This document shows positions 52,144-63,630 of a stretch of DNA of 64,000 nucleotides, one piece after another (the stretch's first letter is position 1; each line of letters opens with the position of its first letter). This DNA is from Trichoplax sp. H2 (Eukaryota > Placozoa > Uniplacotomia > Trichoplacea). The notes below the pieces were generated by a model. It worked only from the letters and a program-made list of their open reading frames with translations. It searched no databases and was not told the origin of the DNA. A program made the translations under genes and the position numbers. The DNA lies in the NCBI GenBank assembly GCA_003344405.1, contig NOWV01000223.1, positions 46,877-110,876 on the forward strand, written 5' to 3'.

Positions 52144-53766
52144 ATGCAAAGATACCTCCAATTTGTGGATCGCTATTTTACTCCCTTGTATCAATTAAGT
52201 AAGTCATAATCACGCTTCTATTCAGCTGTCTTCACGTGCACGAGTATCATGGAATGCTCATGAATGATATGAAAATAAAATGAAAAATCACTGTAAGGTG
52301 ACATCTTTCGTACTGTATCATGCAATACTGTCATGGCTGACCTTGCAATGGATGTCTATTGCGATCATTGTCAACGTTCAATGGGTGTAGTCTTCGTAGT
52401 AAGTCAATGCTGTAAGCTTGCCCAATAATTTGCAACGCAATAGGGTCATGTTGCACTTGAAATTCATTTCTTTCGTCGTCATTGTATACTATATGGTCAA
52501 TTAGTGCAGGCCAAGATTCTTGACTTGCTTAGTTTATGATGGAGGAACTACGGTTAGATGGCATGATATATGAATAAATGGATTCCAATAGGATAACCCG
52601 ATCAACTCCGCACACTATTCTGCTAATTTTATAGCATTTGTTAGACTGGCACCATATCTCTCAATGTCTTATTCATTGGATAGAAATGCCTTTTTTTGGA
52701 CTGCTTGTAGAACAGTACAGTATCACCAAAGGCAATACATTCCTATCCTTATTCATTATTGTTATTATATTATATTAATTACAATTATAGATGTAAAAGG
52801 CAAAGCCTTAGAAGATCACCTAATTTTACAGCATAGCAACAGGTATGTTCAGTATCCAAGATGGTTATAAATAGACCATGCACAACATACCAGGATATGT
52901 ATAAATTCAGCACTGTATCTACAAATATTCCATGCTTGGATAGGAAGTAAGGCAATGCCTATTTTATTTCTATATTCTTCAAGAATATGTATCGTTACTG
53001 TTGCTCCATCGCATGCCATGTTTCAATGCCGCAGAAAGATTACCAATGTCGATTTTCAAGTGACATCAAAACTGAATCGTTTAGATAATAAAGTATCAGG
53101 AAAGAGAAAACGTTAGTCAGTTGTCAATTCCTCTTGACAATCCGTACCAATTGATTTGATTTCCATACATATCAATTTCTACGGTCTTTATAGCCTTATT
53201 CTCGAGTGTGGAATATGCCCGTATTGCAATACATTAATACCATCATGTGCTATCAAATTTGAATATTATCTTACAGGTGGAGCTCAAATGGTCAATGAAA
53301 CTTCTCCTCTGTGTCACATTACTTGTGATGATGGAAGCAAGTATACTATTAGTAGGTAAAACACGTATTGCATAATGCTTGTAGAGCGATTACAGGACAT
53401 TTTAAATACAAACAAGAATTCATCTTCGGATAACGATTTCTTTATTATCATTTTATAGTTGCGTCAAAGGCAAACTTATTGAAATTAATGAATTATTAAT
53501 AGAAAATCCAGATCTACTTGCAGAAAAGGTTCGATAACCAGCGTTGATACTCATAGCCATTCATAATGATGATTAAAATCAGGCTAAAATATTAACCTAA
53601 TGTTGGCTTTTCTCTCTATCATTAGCCATGTACTGAAGGCTTCATCGCTGTAATCTTGCCTCGTAAAGTCAATCGCGATAAAAATGGTGATGACCCTATA
53701 CTAGGTGATGGCTTTCTTAGTAAAGAAAGTTATTGTAAAGCCATTGCTGATAGAGTGTCTGACTGA
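52144..53766 (+). CDS. ABITRAM: Actin-binding transcription modulator orthologue
   Basis: 174 residues in six exons with matching phases: 52144-52198, 52791-52842, 52984-53111, 53277-53355, 53459-53528, 53626-53766 (525 nt). The family (Simiate/FAM206A in vertebrates) binds actin and is linked to nuclear speckles and transcription. Recognised from collinear conserved blocks: FVDRYFTPLY, VKGKALEDHLILQHSNR, KVSGK, GAQMVNETSPLCHITCDDG, SSCVKGKLIEINELL and PCTEGFIAVILPRK. The start at 52144 is chosen because MQRYLQFVDRYF matches the family N-terminus and its phase-1 donor fits exon 2. Length is close to the vertebrate protein. It ends about 400 bp from the convergent LOG-family gene. Confidence 0.93.
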
Positions 53767-54165
53767 AATATTTCAAATGTCAATTCGCCATTTTTAATTG
53801 CATACACCTAAAGTCAAATGATTCGTATCGATTTCATTGACTTATTGTAAATACTGTACGTGTCGGATTTCGTTCCATAAAGATATTAGATGCTGTAAAA
53901 AAAACTGCGGTGAAACTGATTTTTTAGCGACGTTATAAACGTTTATTTAAAAAACGTAGCCTACATTGAAGCTAAATAGTAATGACAGTATCAGCTACTA
54001 ATGCCTAAATTCTGATGAATCCATAAGCATTCAAGAAATAAATTGTGATATTACCCTTCAATGGAGGTTTTCCAATTGAGTTCGTTATTAATTATAATCA
54101 TCATCACGTTTCCACTATCCTCAACATAGTTAATGAAATATGCATGCACTTTAGACAGAAATAAA

Positions 54166-56783
54166 TTATTGTCCTGATGGAGATATTCTTTTACATAGCT
54201 CATCGATTAAATCATCAATTCCATCGGAAACAACCAACCCTTGCATGGACACATCATCAATAAAGCCGGATGTAGCGGCATTTTCTGCCTACATCACATC
54301 AATAATTAATCCTCAATTACTTGACAGCAAAATCTGCTATATTAAATATCTGTGATGCTCAACTGCAATTATTATAATAGATGCCTTACCCATTTAAGAA
54401 AATGGTCATAATATCCTTTCATATTAAATAAACCCACTGGCTTCGAATGTTTTCTAATACGAAAACTACAGCAATGGCATTGAACAAATTTAATGAAACA
54501 CAAAACAGTGGCTAGTTTTATGACATTTGTGCACTGTAATTATAAGATATAATTTCAATCAAGTATCATTTATTAGCTACCCATGCTTGTTACTCATAAA
54601 ATCATCTTACCCGGTCCAAATGTCAGTGACTTCATCAACGGTGCCAATGCCTCCAGGTAAGGCAATAAATGCGTCTGACTATTTTATGGAATTGCGATTT
54701 AGTATCCACAAAGGTAAACGATGTTCATTAGCCCGGTACCATAATAATAATACAAGTGCATTATACATTCCAAGAATGTTATATTAGCAATTACACAAGA
54801 GTATTCCTAAAAACTATTTGATACCAGCAGCATTTACCTTTTCAAACATAATCTTTTTTCGTTCGTAAAAATTGGGGACAATAATGGTTTCGCCGACTGC
54901 ATTACGATGCCTCGAACCTACAGTAAAACGTTTGCATGCATCCAATGATGTGAATAAGAAACTCTCAAGCATAATGTTAACGGTACTTTTAGCAAGGGCG
55001 GTCGCTAACAAGGGCTCTAGCATTCATGGTTGATATTCGGCAAGTTGCCCTCTATCGTTACAAAGCTTACAATAATGTAGAACGATTCCAAAATTGCAGC
55101 ATACTTTCTACATTCATACGGAGTAGCTATTGCTTTCTAAACTGTAATGCTATTGCAATCGAAAGAACTAACCTTCAAAAAAATCGGGTATAACACCAGT
55201 AATATGACCACCTCCTTCAGCAACGCCGTTGGCTACAGCTCCCATTAAGCCCAAATTGCCACCACCATATACTAAATCAATTTTCCTAGCAGCTAATCGT
55301 GCTCCTAACTCTGTAAGAATGTTTGCATATTATTAATAACTCCTTATCACCCTGCTTTTATTAGTAGATGTGTTTATGCTAAAGAATCCCATATTTTTAT
55401 AGTTTACTTTTTCGTTCATAGCTACATTAGGACAATCCTCCAGTTCTGTCAATATCTACATATAGTATTTTACTATTATAAGGAAATTAATTGATAGGTT
55501 TAACAAGTATTTATGATTTTTTTGGTTGGCATGGGAGCTGAAATAGTTGGATTATCACAACTATGCTAGAACAGCACCAATCATACAAAGATTAATTCTA
55601 AATCACTGCAACACACTAAGCATACAGAATAGGCATAGATCAGGGAAGTACTTACAATTATCAAAGCATTCTAATCTTACACTATTTATTTAGTCATATA
55701 TCGATTAAATTTTCTATTTCTTAGCCTACTTGCAACTGTTACATTTCTGTATGCACGACCTTCTCTGTATACCTAATGTACTTTACTTAGAATGAAAGTA
55801 ATTGAATCTACGCGTATGATCAGTATGAAAGTAATTATATTCTAGGTCAATTTTTGATACTACTTTTCCAGAATCGTTCGTAAGTCTAGAAATAACACTG
55901 TTTTTATATTTACTTATATGTACGAACTACTGCAGAACTACTGTAGTTGACACAAGGAATGTGTAGTGTAGGAAAAATACGTTCTATGGTGCGACTCCCG
56001 ATTATATCATCGTAAGTAAGATGGCAGCGTTAGACTTGAGTAGACCAGTGGTATCAGAGATTCTATTTAGGCAGTAGGATAGATGAGTACTGCGAGTGGA
56101 TCATTTTCGAGATGATCGCTATACCTTTACGTGAGAATACAGGGAGCTTCGGAAGTTGGCATCAGTCTGTATCAGTAACTCGTTATGATAAATCCGGAGT
56201 AAGATGACAATCATAACTAACCTGAGGTCTCTCACTCTGAAAAGCAATACTCCATATTGAGCTGGATAAGGAAATTGGCAGATTAAAAGAAATTTGACTA
56301 GGGAGAATCATTCAATTTGTTCAATATCTTTATCAATACGCTATCATGAAGGATAACATAAGGCTGACTCCTCTTGAAGGGAGTAGAGTCTGAAATCTAA
56401 GATGTCGCTGTGTGAATCTTATGTTTTATACGTTTAGGGCTACTGTAACTTTCAACCCTGATTTTAAGCAATAAACTGTTGTTATCTGCTACCGTTAGGA
56501 GCTGTTTATTTGAGTTGCAGCTGCATAGCAAGGATAGAAATAGTACTTTACTACACAATGTTACTTTACATTCTGCCGCTGTAGCAAAGTCGACCTCAAA
56601 GCGCTTTATTTGCCTGATCAACAGCTCCATCATGCAGACTCATCCAGTACTCGTACATGTAACTCATTCACTGGCGGTAAACCCATTCACAACAGGCTCG
56701 CACATATAAAACTAACCTTTGGCTAATCTCATATAAGATTCATCATTACCAGGCAAGCTACCACAATAAACGGCAAATTTCAT
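54166..56783 (-). CDS. LOG-family protein (cytokinin riboside 5'-monophosphate phosphoribohydrolase-like)
   Basis: 179 residues in six exons, all phases consistent: 56783-56717, 55310-55173, 54917-54838, 54678-54611, 54453-54390, 54288-54166 (540 nt). Family members have a Rossmann-like fold and cleave nucleoside 5'-monophosphates to base and ribose 5-phosphate. Older databases call them lysine decarboxylase-like. Motifs: MKFAVYCGSLPGNDESY at the N-terminus, LVYGGGNLGLMGAVANGV, GHITGVIPDFFE, VGETIIVPNFYERK, the catalytic PGGIGTVDEV, and KPVGLFNMKGYYDHFLKW. The first intron (about 1.4 kb) is far longer than the others. In plants these enzymes activate cytokinin; in an animal the substrate is unknown. 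Confidence 0.93.
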
Positions 56784-57201
56784 GTTGGAATTGATATAAC
56801 CAGCTGACTCAATGTAGCGAAAATTCTTTTGCAGTCTTTTGCAGCAGCGATGCAGCGATGGCAACAGCAGAATGATCTAGTACGGTACTTACCGCCTCGT
56901 GTCTGTATGTCTGGATATCTGTACAGTCTTCATTGACCAGTTTGACCACCTGCACATTCTATGACAAGATTTCATTTTGCTGGTCATTTCAACTGAAACG
57001 CATACCTGAAGCAATACGTTAGACTATCGGCAAATTGCCATCCAAATTAGATGCTTGGTGGATTTTGTTAATGATAGTTTTGATTTGGGTGCATTATTTT
57101 GCACTGAACGGCCATTTCTCGTCGTCTCTTGTTCGACAGTAGTAGGCCCCGATGGTACGAGTATAGCATACTGCATTTATAATATATTGTAAATATACCA
57201 T

Positions 57202-58145
57202 TGTGACAGTGTTATATAGAGTAGTCGAGTAGAAATATCTATGTTAGGATAATTTTGTTAGCCTACCCTTATTTACTTAACTTCTAATTTTGGATATATT
57301 GAGTTGGAATGTAGCACTGGCTTTTTAAGACAGTGACATATTGTGACGGTGTTATCTCACCATTTGAATAGATTTACGTAATCTTAGCTAATATGGTAGA
57401 ACTGATGATAACTTGATGTTGTTGTTTACTAATTACTGTCGATATATGACCATGTTATGTTAAATGGATTGTTTAACAGTAATAAAGATTATTATGACTT
57501 AATAGAATAATCTCATATTATCTCTTAGTCGTAATCATGTGTAAAGAGGTATCCAAGTTGTTCTTGTCGTTGTTATGTTCGATTATCATCGAGCCCTATA
57601 AAAGCGAGTGCGCTGCGCAAAAGGCTCTAGTTGTTGTAGTTCTCCAGTTTGCAAGTCGTCTTTACGTAAAATAAAAGGGCGTTTAAGTCATAAGTTTGCT
57701 TAAGGACTTATATCTTGCGTTTCCTTGCCACAAACAATTCCGGTTTGTGACACATATATGCAGTACATATACTGAAATTAAGAGTTACTAGCGCAAACTC
57801 CCGTCGCTTTACTGACGGTTTACGATAATGTGCTCATTTAACAGAGGTTCAGTAACTTTATACCGTACCGTGTAGACCTGTCAGAGGTTCAGTAACTTTA
57901 TACCGTGTACTGTGTACTTTATCAACTATTGAAGAAGAGTATATAAATGCAGTATATCATGTGAAATAATTAATTCTGAAGCTTAGTGTTTATCGTAAAA
58001 TACGAGGCGTCTAAGTCTTTGCGTAGTCTACCAGTAGGCCAAAAGTGTTCCTGATAATGCAGATATCCATTCCTCGATACGTGGTCAACAAATGGACTTA
58101 TTGATCATACATTACGTTATCTTGTTGCAAAGTTGTTTTGCGACA
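57202..58145 (+). mobile_element. Solo LTR, family I, containing a nested LTR
   Basis: Starts TGTGACAGTGTTATA and ends GTTGTTTTGCGACA, with target duplication ACCAT at 57197-57201 and 58146-58150. Family core (TATATAAATGC, near 57939, then CGTAAAATACGAGGCG) present. Interrupted by a family II LTR at 57342-57752. It also holds a direct duplication of a segment beginning CAGAGGTTCAGTAACTTTAT near 57842 and 57890. Confidence 0.92.
57342..57752 (+). mobile_element. Solo LTR, family II, nested inside a family I LTR
   Basis: 411 bp, TGTGACGGTGTTATC...GGTTTGTGACA, flanked by perfect CATAT duplications at 57337-57341 and 57753-57757. It is nearly identical to 35797-36220. The host element resumes cleanly on the right side, so family II transposed after this family I copy had landed. 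Confidence 0.94.
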
Positions 58146-58279
58146 ACCATATATGTAGGTTTTATAATACAGTTCCGAAACAGTCATAGACCAAAGTCGT
58201 CAAGAATCGACAGACTGTAGGGTCAAAATCTGCAATTTTTCAAGATTCTGAAATAGGAGTATGGCCGGTAGTTGGTGAT

Positions 58280-59480
58280 AGAACCCAATGCATAGATATT
58301 TCGTACACTCGTTTTACTGAATACCCTATTTCAATATCCTAATAATTAATCGTTATGATAGTAGGATGCGCATATATGAGTGGAAGTAATAAGCATAAAG
58401 AGAACCTGAACTCGGCAATGGTTGCGAGCCTTGATACACGTGTATTTTAGTCAGTGCGATCTCAACAATAATGATCCAACGTTAGACGTTTTTGTAAAAT
58501 GTCCCGCGAAAGATGATAGATACATTTGTGTCTAAACACATGTACATTAATGCATTAAATCTCTTAACTGAGTAGCCTATTTCAGTATCCTGGTAAGGGA
58601 AATTAGATAAAGCGTATGGAATTGTCGATAATTTATATTCAACGTTAAACGTTCTAGTAAAATTATCCCTGTGATATAATATATATCGGTATTTAAACCC
58701 ACCTACTATACAATGTACATAAACAGTACATCTTTATACTGAGTAAGTTAGACATGTTATTCTCCTCTTACTCTCTGGGACTCAAACTCGTTACAAGCCC
58801 CAGCTTTTACTCCCAGCAAGATAATGTGCAAATCTTAGAACTTTAAAATTACCTTTTATTCACGCACCCTTATTTCGGAAGTAGCTTAGTAATTCCAATT
58901 TCTACAAACGTGATCACTCACAACGTTATGATTCTAAAAGAACTGTTCCTTGTGCTAGTGCACGAGTCTATTTATCTCTTAGTTACGCGATTCTCAGTCG
59001 AAACAGCTGGTCCTGAGCTATACCCATATACAATATCATACGTCGTACTTTACAATTACAACAAGACATTTTGTAAAATATCCTTGTGATGGATGATATA
59101 CATCCGTGTCTAAACCCATCTACGTAACCTCGTACATCTTTTTACTGAGTATCCTAATTCAGTATCCTATTAAGGGAAGATACATAAATGCGGAACTGTC
59201 GATAATTCATACAACGTTAAACGTTTTGTAAAATGTCCCCGAGATGGATGCTATACAGCCATGTCAAAGCCCATTTACACAGGCGGTATATCTTTTTACC
59301 GAGTAGCCTATTTCAGTGACTTTTTAATTAAGGGAAAATATATACTGCATGAGGAACTATCGATGATTTATACAACGTTAGACATTTTGGTAAAATATTC
59401 ACGTGATGAATGATATATATCCGTGTCTAAAGATATCTACATATACAATATATCTATACTCGTGTATACGCGTAATAAAA
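58280..59480 (+). repeat. Diverged tandem array of about 160-bp units
   Basis: Recurring blocks in fixed order: CAACGTTA[A/G]ACG, TTTTGTAAAAT, GTGATG[G/A]ATGATATA, ATCCGTGTCTAAA, ACATCTTTTTACTGAGTA, CCTATTTCAGTATCCT. Units begin near 58480, 58650, 59070, 59215 and 59375, with a partial unit from 58290. Non-repeat sequence interrupts the array at about 58765-59060. No coding frame runs through it. Confidence 0.75.
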
Positions 59481-60412
59481 ATAATTAAAGAGATTGATAA
59501 AAGGAGATTTACAGCAGACATTTATAAAATATTATCATGATTGATAAATATAGCTTCTTGCTTAAATTACCTCATGGAAAACTACCATTTGTTCCGACTT
59601 CTGTGCGAAAGTTTACGGTAATTCGTGAACAAGGAAATTTGCGGTTGAATTTAAAGTTTGTGTACTAAGGTAATCTTAAAGCTCATGTTTTGCTAAATAT
59701 TTGAACTATGCAGTAAGTAAGACCTTAAGAAGGCTTTGGATGGTGATAACTTTACTATTTTAAAACTATTTCAAGCCAAAATTTGTCACCGGGTCCCTAA
59801 TTCATATAGCTGATGTTTGTCTATTTAAACTGATTTCCTTTGGACAGCAATTATATCTTAAACACAAAGACAGACGGATACAGAATGGCTAATTTCTTAA
59901 ATCAGAATCATTTATCCAAGATATTCCTTAAAGGTTATCGTAACCATAATATCAGCAAACCTAGAACTAGTAATAAGACCTTATATCGGAATAAGAACCT
60001 TTAATAAACAAAAATGTTTTGATATCAATGCGTTATTAGTCTGAATAAACGTGGCTGCTGACATTTGCTGACTTTCCCATAGACTTATGATACAATTAAC
60101 ATACTCTTTAGCTCATACAAATAATGTGGAAGTAGACCTGGGTAATAAACACACGGTGGAAGCGTAATGAAAAGATTTTAAATATTATATCGGCCTTTAT
60201 TAGTAGAAATCATGGTAAGAATCTACATACTGCACGTTATCTAAATCTTAGTTAATTTTATAGCGTTTAATAACTGAATTTTATCTCCTAATAAGAACGC
60301 GTGCGGCAAAAATTTCACCTGAAGCTGACTTCAAGATTTCGATCATACTATGATAATAAAAACAAAAACAATACAGGTGAAATAGAAAGAACACAAATTT
60401 TTTTTGTTACTA
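59481..60412. other. Intergenic 3' of the rhodopsin-class GPCR
   Basis: No gene or repeat recognised; AT-rich unique sequence, presumably including the 3' UTR of the minus-strand receptor. Confidence 0.5.
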
Positions 60413-61519
60413 TTATAAACAACGAAAACGTTTTCGAACAGCCCTAAAATTGTCTTGAGATAGGAATATGATCGGAATAACAACACAATCTGCATGTAAC
60501 ATAATAACCAAAATATACTCATAGAATAAATTTATTTTCAAGATACCGGATAAACTAAGTGCAATCAACGTCGATACACAAACATAGCAAATAAAAAATA
60601 TTAAGCAGATAATAACTAATCGAATAATAATTTTGATATCAGCAGCATTGGTTTTGTTGACTAGTGGATTTGTTGACCGAGATAACTGATCGATAATTCG
60701 CCTTCGGGCTTTACGAACAATTTGAAATATTTTGGAATAATAGTGGCATACTAAACAAATTGGAACGGCAAAATAAAGTATAGTAAGTAAAATGTTATAA
60801 GTAAAATGCCATGGTTGTACTCTTCTCATATCATCAAATAATGAGCAGCTACCAATAATGCCATTGTAGACAAATTTTCCCCAAACATCACCAATGGAGG
60901 GAGCCAAAGTTAAGATTGGTAGTACCCACGTAATAATGATAATGAAAGATACTTTACGAAAGAGTATAAACCACTTTGATCTAGGACGACGGGATACGCA
61001 GTAGTATTGAATAATAGCTAAACTAGTTAGCGTTAAAACATTTGTCATATTGAATGCAATCGATGAGCCACCAAGTAACCGACAACTGAAGCTATTGCTG
61101 TGAAAAATTTGAAAGGATGATGTCGTATAACGAAAGATGACTTTGATGGTCCTAGGAAATCAGTAAGATTAAAATTAATAATGCAATCAGAAAAGAACAA
61201 TTGGAAATTTTCTCATAGATGAAACAAATAAGAAATAAAGATCTTGACTTCCAGATAAGAATACATTTTGCCTGAAGATGAATACGACAGGAGATAGACT
61301 ATCTACTTACTCTATGATCATAAATCCTAAATCAGAGATTGCCAAATTAAGGATAAGCCAATCGGTTGGAGTAATTTTGCTTTGTTGATTGGTTTTGCTT
61401 AAAATCAGTAATGCGTTACAGAACAGTGAAGCAATAAGAATAATCGACATTAAAACCAATGCGCCAGTGCTATTAGAAATTAAAAGTGGATAGGTGATAT
61501 TCGATAAATTGTGGGCCAT
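60413..61519 (-). CDS. Divergent rhodopsin-class (class A) GPCR
   Basis: 297 residues in two exons (61519-61311 and 61097-60413; 894 nt) joined in phase 2 to give GFMIID-NSFSCRLL. Seven hydrophobic helices are visible. TM1 has LLILSKTN, TM2 LILNLAISDLGF with the sodium-site Asp, TM3 follows the disulfide Cys in SFSCRLL, and TM4 has ITWVLP. ECL2 has GSCSLF with the partner Cys, and TM5 has FAVPICL. Helix 8 reads DNFRAVRKRF. Key activation motifs are changed: DRY is QYY (AIIQYYCVS), the CWxP of TM6 reads CYVC, and TM7 lacks NPxxY (DCVVIPIIF). The PSIGDVWG...GSCS arrangement in ECL2 resembles opsin-like receptors, but no retinal-binding Lys is evident in TM7. Ligand unknown. Confidence 0.88.
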
Positions 61520-63630
61520 GATCTGCCTTTTCTTGAAGTAACTCTTCTATAAAAAGATCAAAGTTGAAACCGTTGCTTTAGCTCAATTTTGCTCACCGCC
61601 AGCAGGTAATGGGTAAGAAAGTTATAAAATTAAGCTATTCCAGTAGATAATACAATCAGTAATAGTGTGAAATAGTAGGCAGATTTCTAGTCTTTCCTTC
61701 CTTTTATATACAACTACGTGATGTTTTTGAGATAGCTTTCAAATGATGCCAATTGGTTTACTTGGAAATAATACTGAATTCATCTAAGTAATTCGAATCC
61801 AATTTAAATCTGGTATTGACATGATGTCCTCAATGTTATTTTACTATTTAATCTTGCTATTGTTATTTAACTTTACGTTTAATAATCCTTATTGATTACT
61901 TCATGATACTGTCTTGATGGGACTGCTTTAAATGACGTCTTAGCTGTTGCCACTGTTATTACGGCTGTCAACGCCGCTACTAAATGAGGGGCTAGTCAAT
62001 AACTTTCAAATTTCTCAATATTACAAATCGTTAATTTTTTTGTATAATATCTGAATTCGCAACAATCACTGCGTTCTTATTCGAAAGCTGTTAATTAAAG
62101 GATATGACGATAACTCATCTAATATCGACACACTTTCTTATAAATATTACTAATAACTTTGGAAATACCGAAAGACCACCTTCGAATACAATGTTATGTC
62201 TTATTGAAAGCGAAACCGGGCACAACTGATATTTAGGCTTTGACTAACATCACTTACATTAAGGTATTTATATCTATGAGTAAGCGAGATAATGAAGCAA
62301 GAATTATATCTTTCAAAGGAGTGCAAAGGAATATTGCTTTAATAGTGATGTTAAACAATAGCTGGTGGTATAAGCGTAGGTAAACTGCAGCATTTTGTGA
62401 TTGCAATATTAGGATAACAATAATTCAATTAACCAATATTTATTGCAACTCCCAGTTATTAACTTCTGATACATAAACAATAGTTTTGTCAATATAGAAT
62501 AAATCTAATTTTCCATTAGATTTCTAACTGATACTGGCTAACTTTCTATCACTTAGTGATCATTCTGTCACCTGAGTTAATTCATCTGTGAATTAAGTCT
62601 AAATAATATATTGTCAAAAATTAGATGTTTAACAATGAACAATACTAAAAGAATTTATTAGAAAATCTATCATTTTCCTTTAGAGGTAAACAGAAGACAA
62701 TTAGCAGAATAGATCTTTCATTGTCATAAATATTAACTTTACTGCCTATCAAAATTTTAATTATTTTTCGAATAACAAAATTCAGACAGTTTATCCGACT
62801 CTTTTTTTAAATTAGAGTTTTTCAGGTAAACATGCTTGAGGATTTTATAATTTAGAACGACAATAACAATAAACAGGAACTAATCAATTCCATACAACGC
62901 ATTGGATTAACGTAATATTACTGCATTTGTTTTTGTAATTCTATTCATCATTTCCCGATTTAAACGAATATCTGGAAGTTTACAATTCTTGTTTAAGTTA
63001 GGCTTACATTTTAAACACCTTTTTACTTTAATTTTACCTATGGAGTAATAATATGTATTAATAAAATTATTTACTATCTCGTGGATTGAAGTCTCTATAA
63101 TAATATTTATTTCAGAAGTAAAATTTCTATTATGAATTGCACTACTATTTGCATTCATTCCCTGATGATTATAATAGATTATATTATCTAAATAAGAGTA
63201 TAGTCTACTAGTGCGACGTTATATGGCTAGGTAGGTATGAAAAATAAAGAATTAAATCATTTATTGTATTATTTCTTTGCGGCCAAAAACTATGTACAGT
63301 ATTTCATAGCTTTCACTCCTAACTATGAGCACGAAATTGGATTATATACGTTTGAGATATTAGTATCAATCAGTTAGTATAATTAAATGACCTCATTTTA
63401 TCTAATTATTCTGGCAAAAATATCTAAAATGAAATCTTAAAGGTCAACAAGGATATGTATCATGTTAAGATTCTTTCTGCAATTCTCTATATCAATTAAT
63501 TAGGAGATTCTCATTTTTTTCATGGCAAGTTTAGTAGTCTTGGTTTTACCATAGAAACTGATCCATCCTGTTATAATCTTAAAGTGAGTCTTAAAATTTG
63601 GAATCGTATCAGCACTTGCATAAACACGGT
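61520..63630. other. Intergenic, upstream of the rhodopsin-class GPCR
   Basis: No exon or repeat supported. A minus-strand open frame at 62907-63158 has no recognisable pattern or splice context. Confidence 0.45.

Noticed and set aside
52664-52870. Open frame that reads into the second ABITRAM exon and could be taken as the gene start
   Set aside because: The exon at 52144-52198 encodes the conserved FVDRYF N-terminus and its phase-1 donor matches exon 2. The intervening part has no family similarity and is intron.
58765-58830. tRNA-like B-box (complement AGTTTGAGTCCC) suggesting a tRNA or SINE
   Set aside because: No matching A-box or cloverleaf could be built; two mismatches to the B-box.
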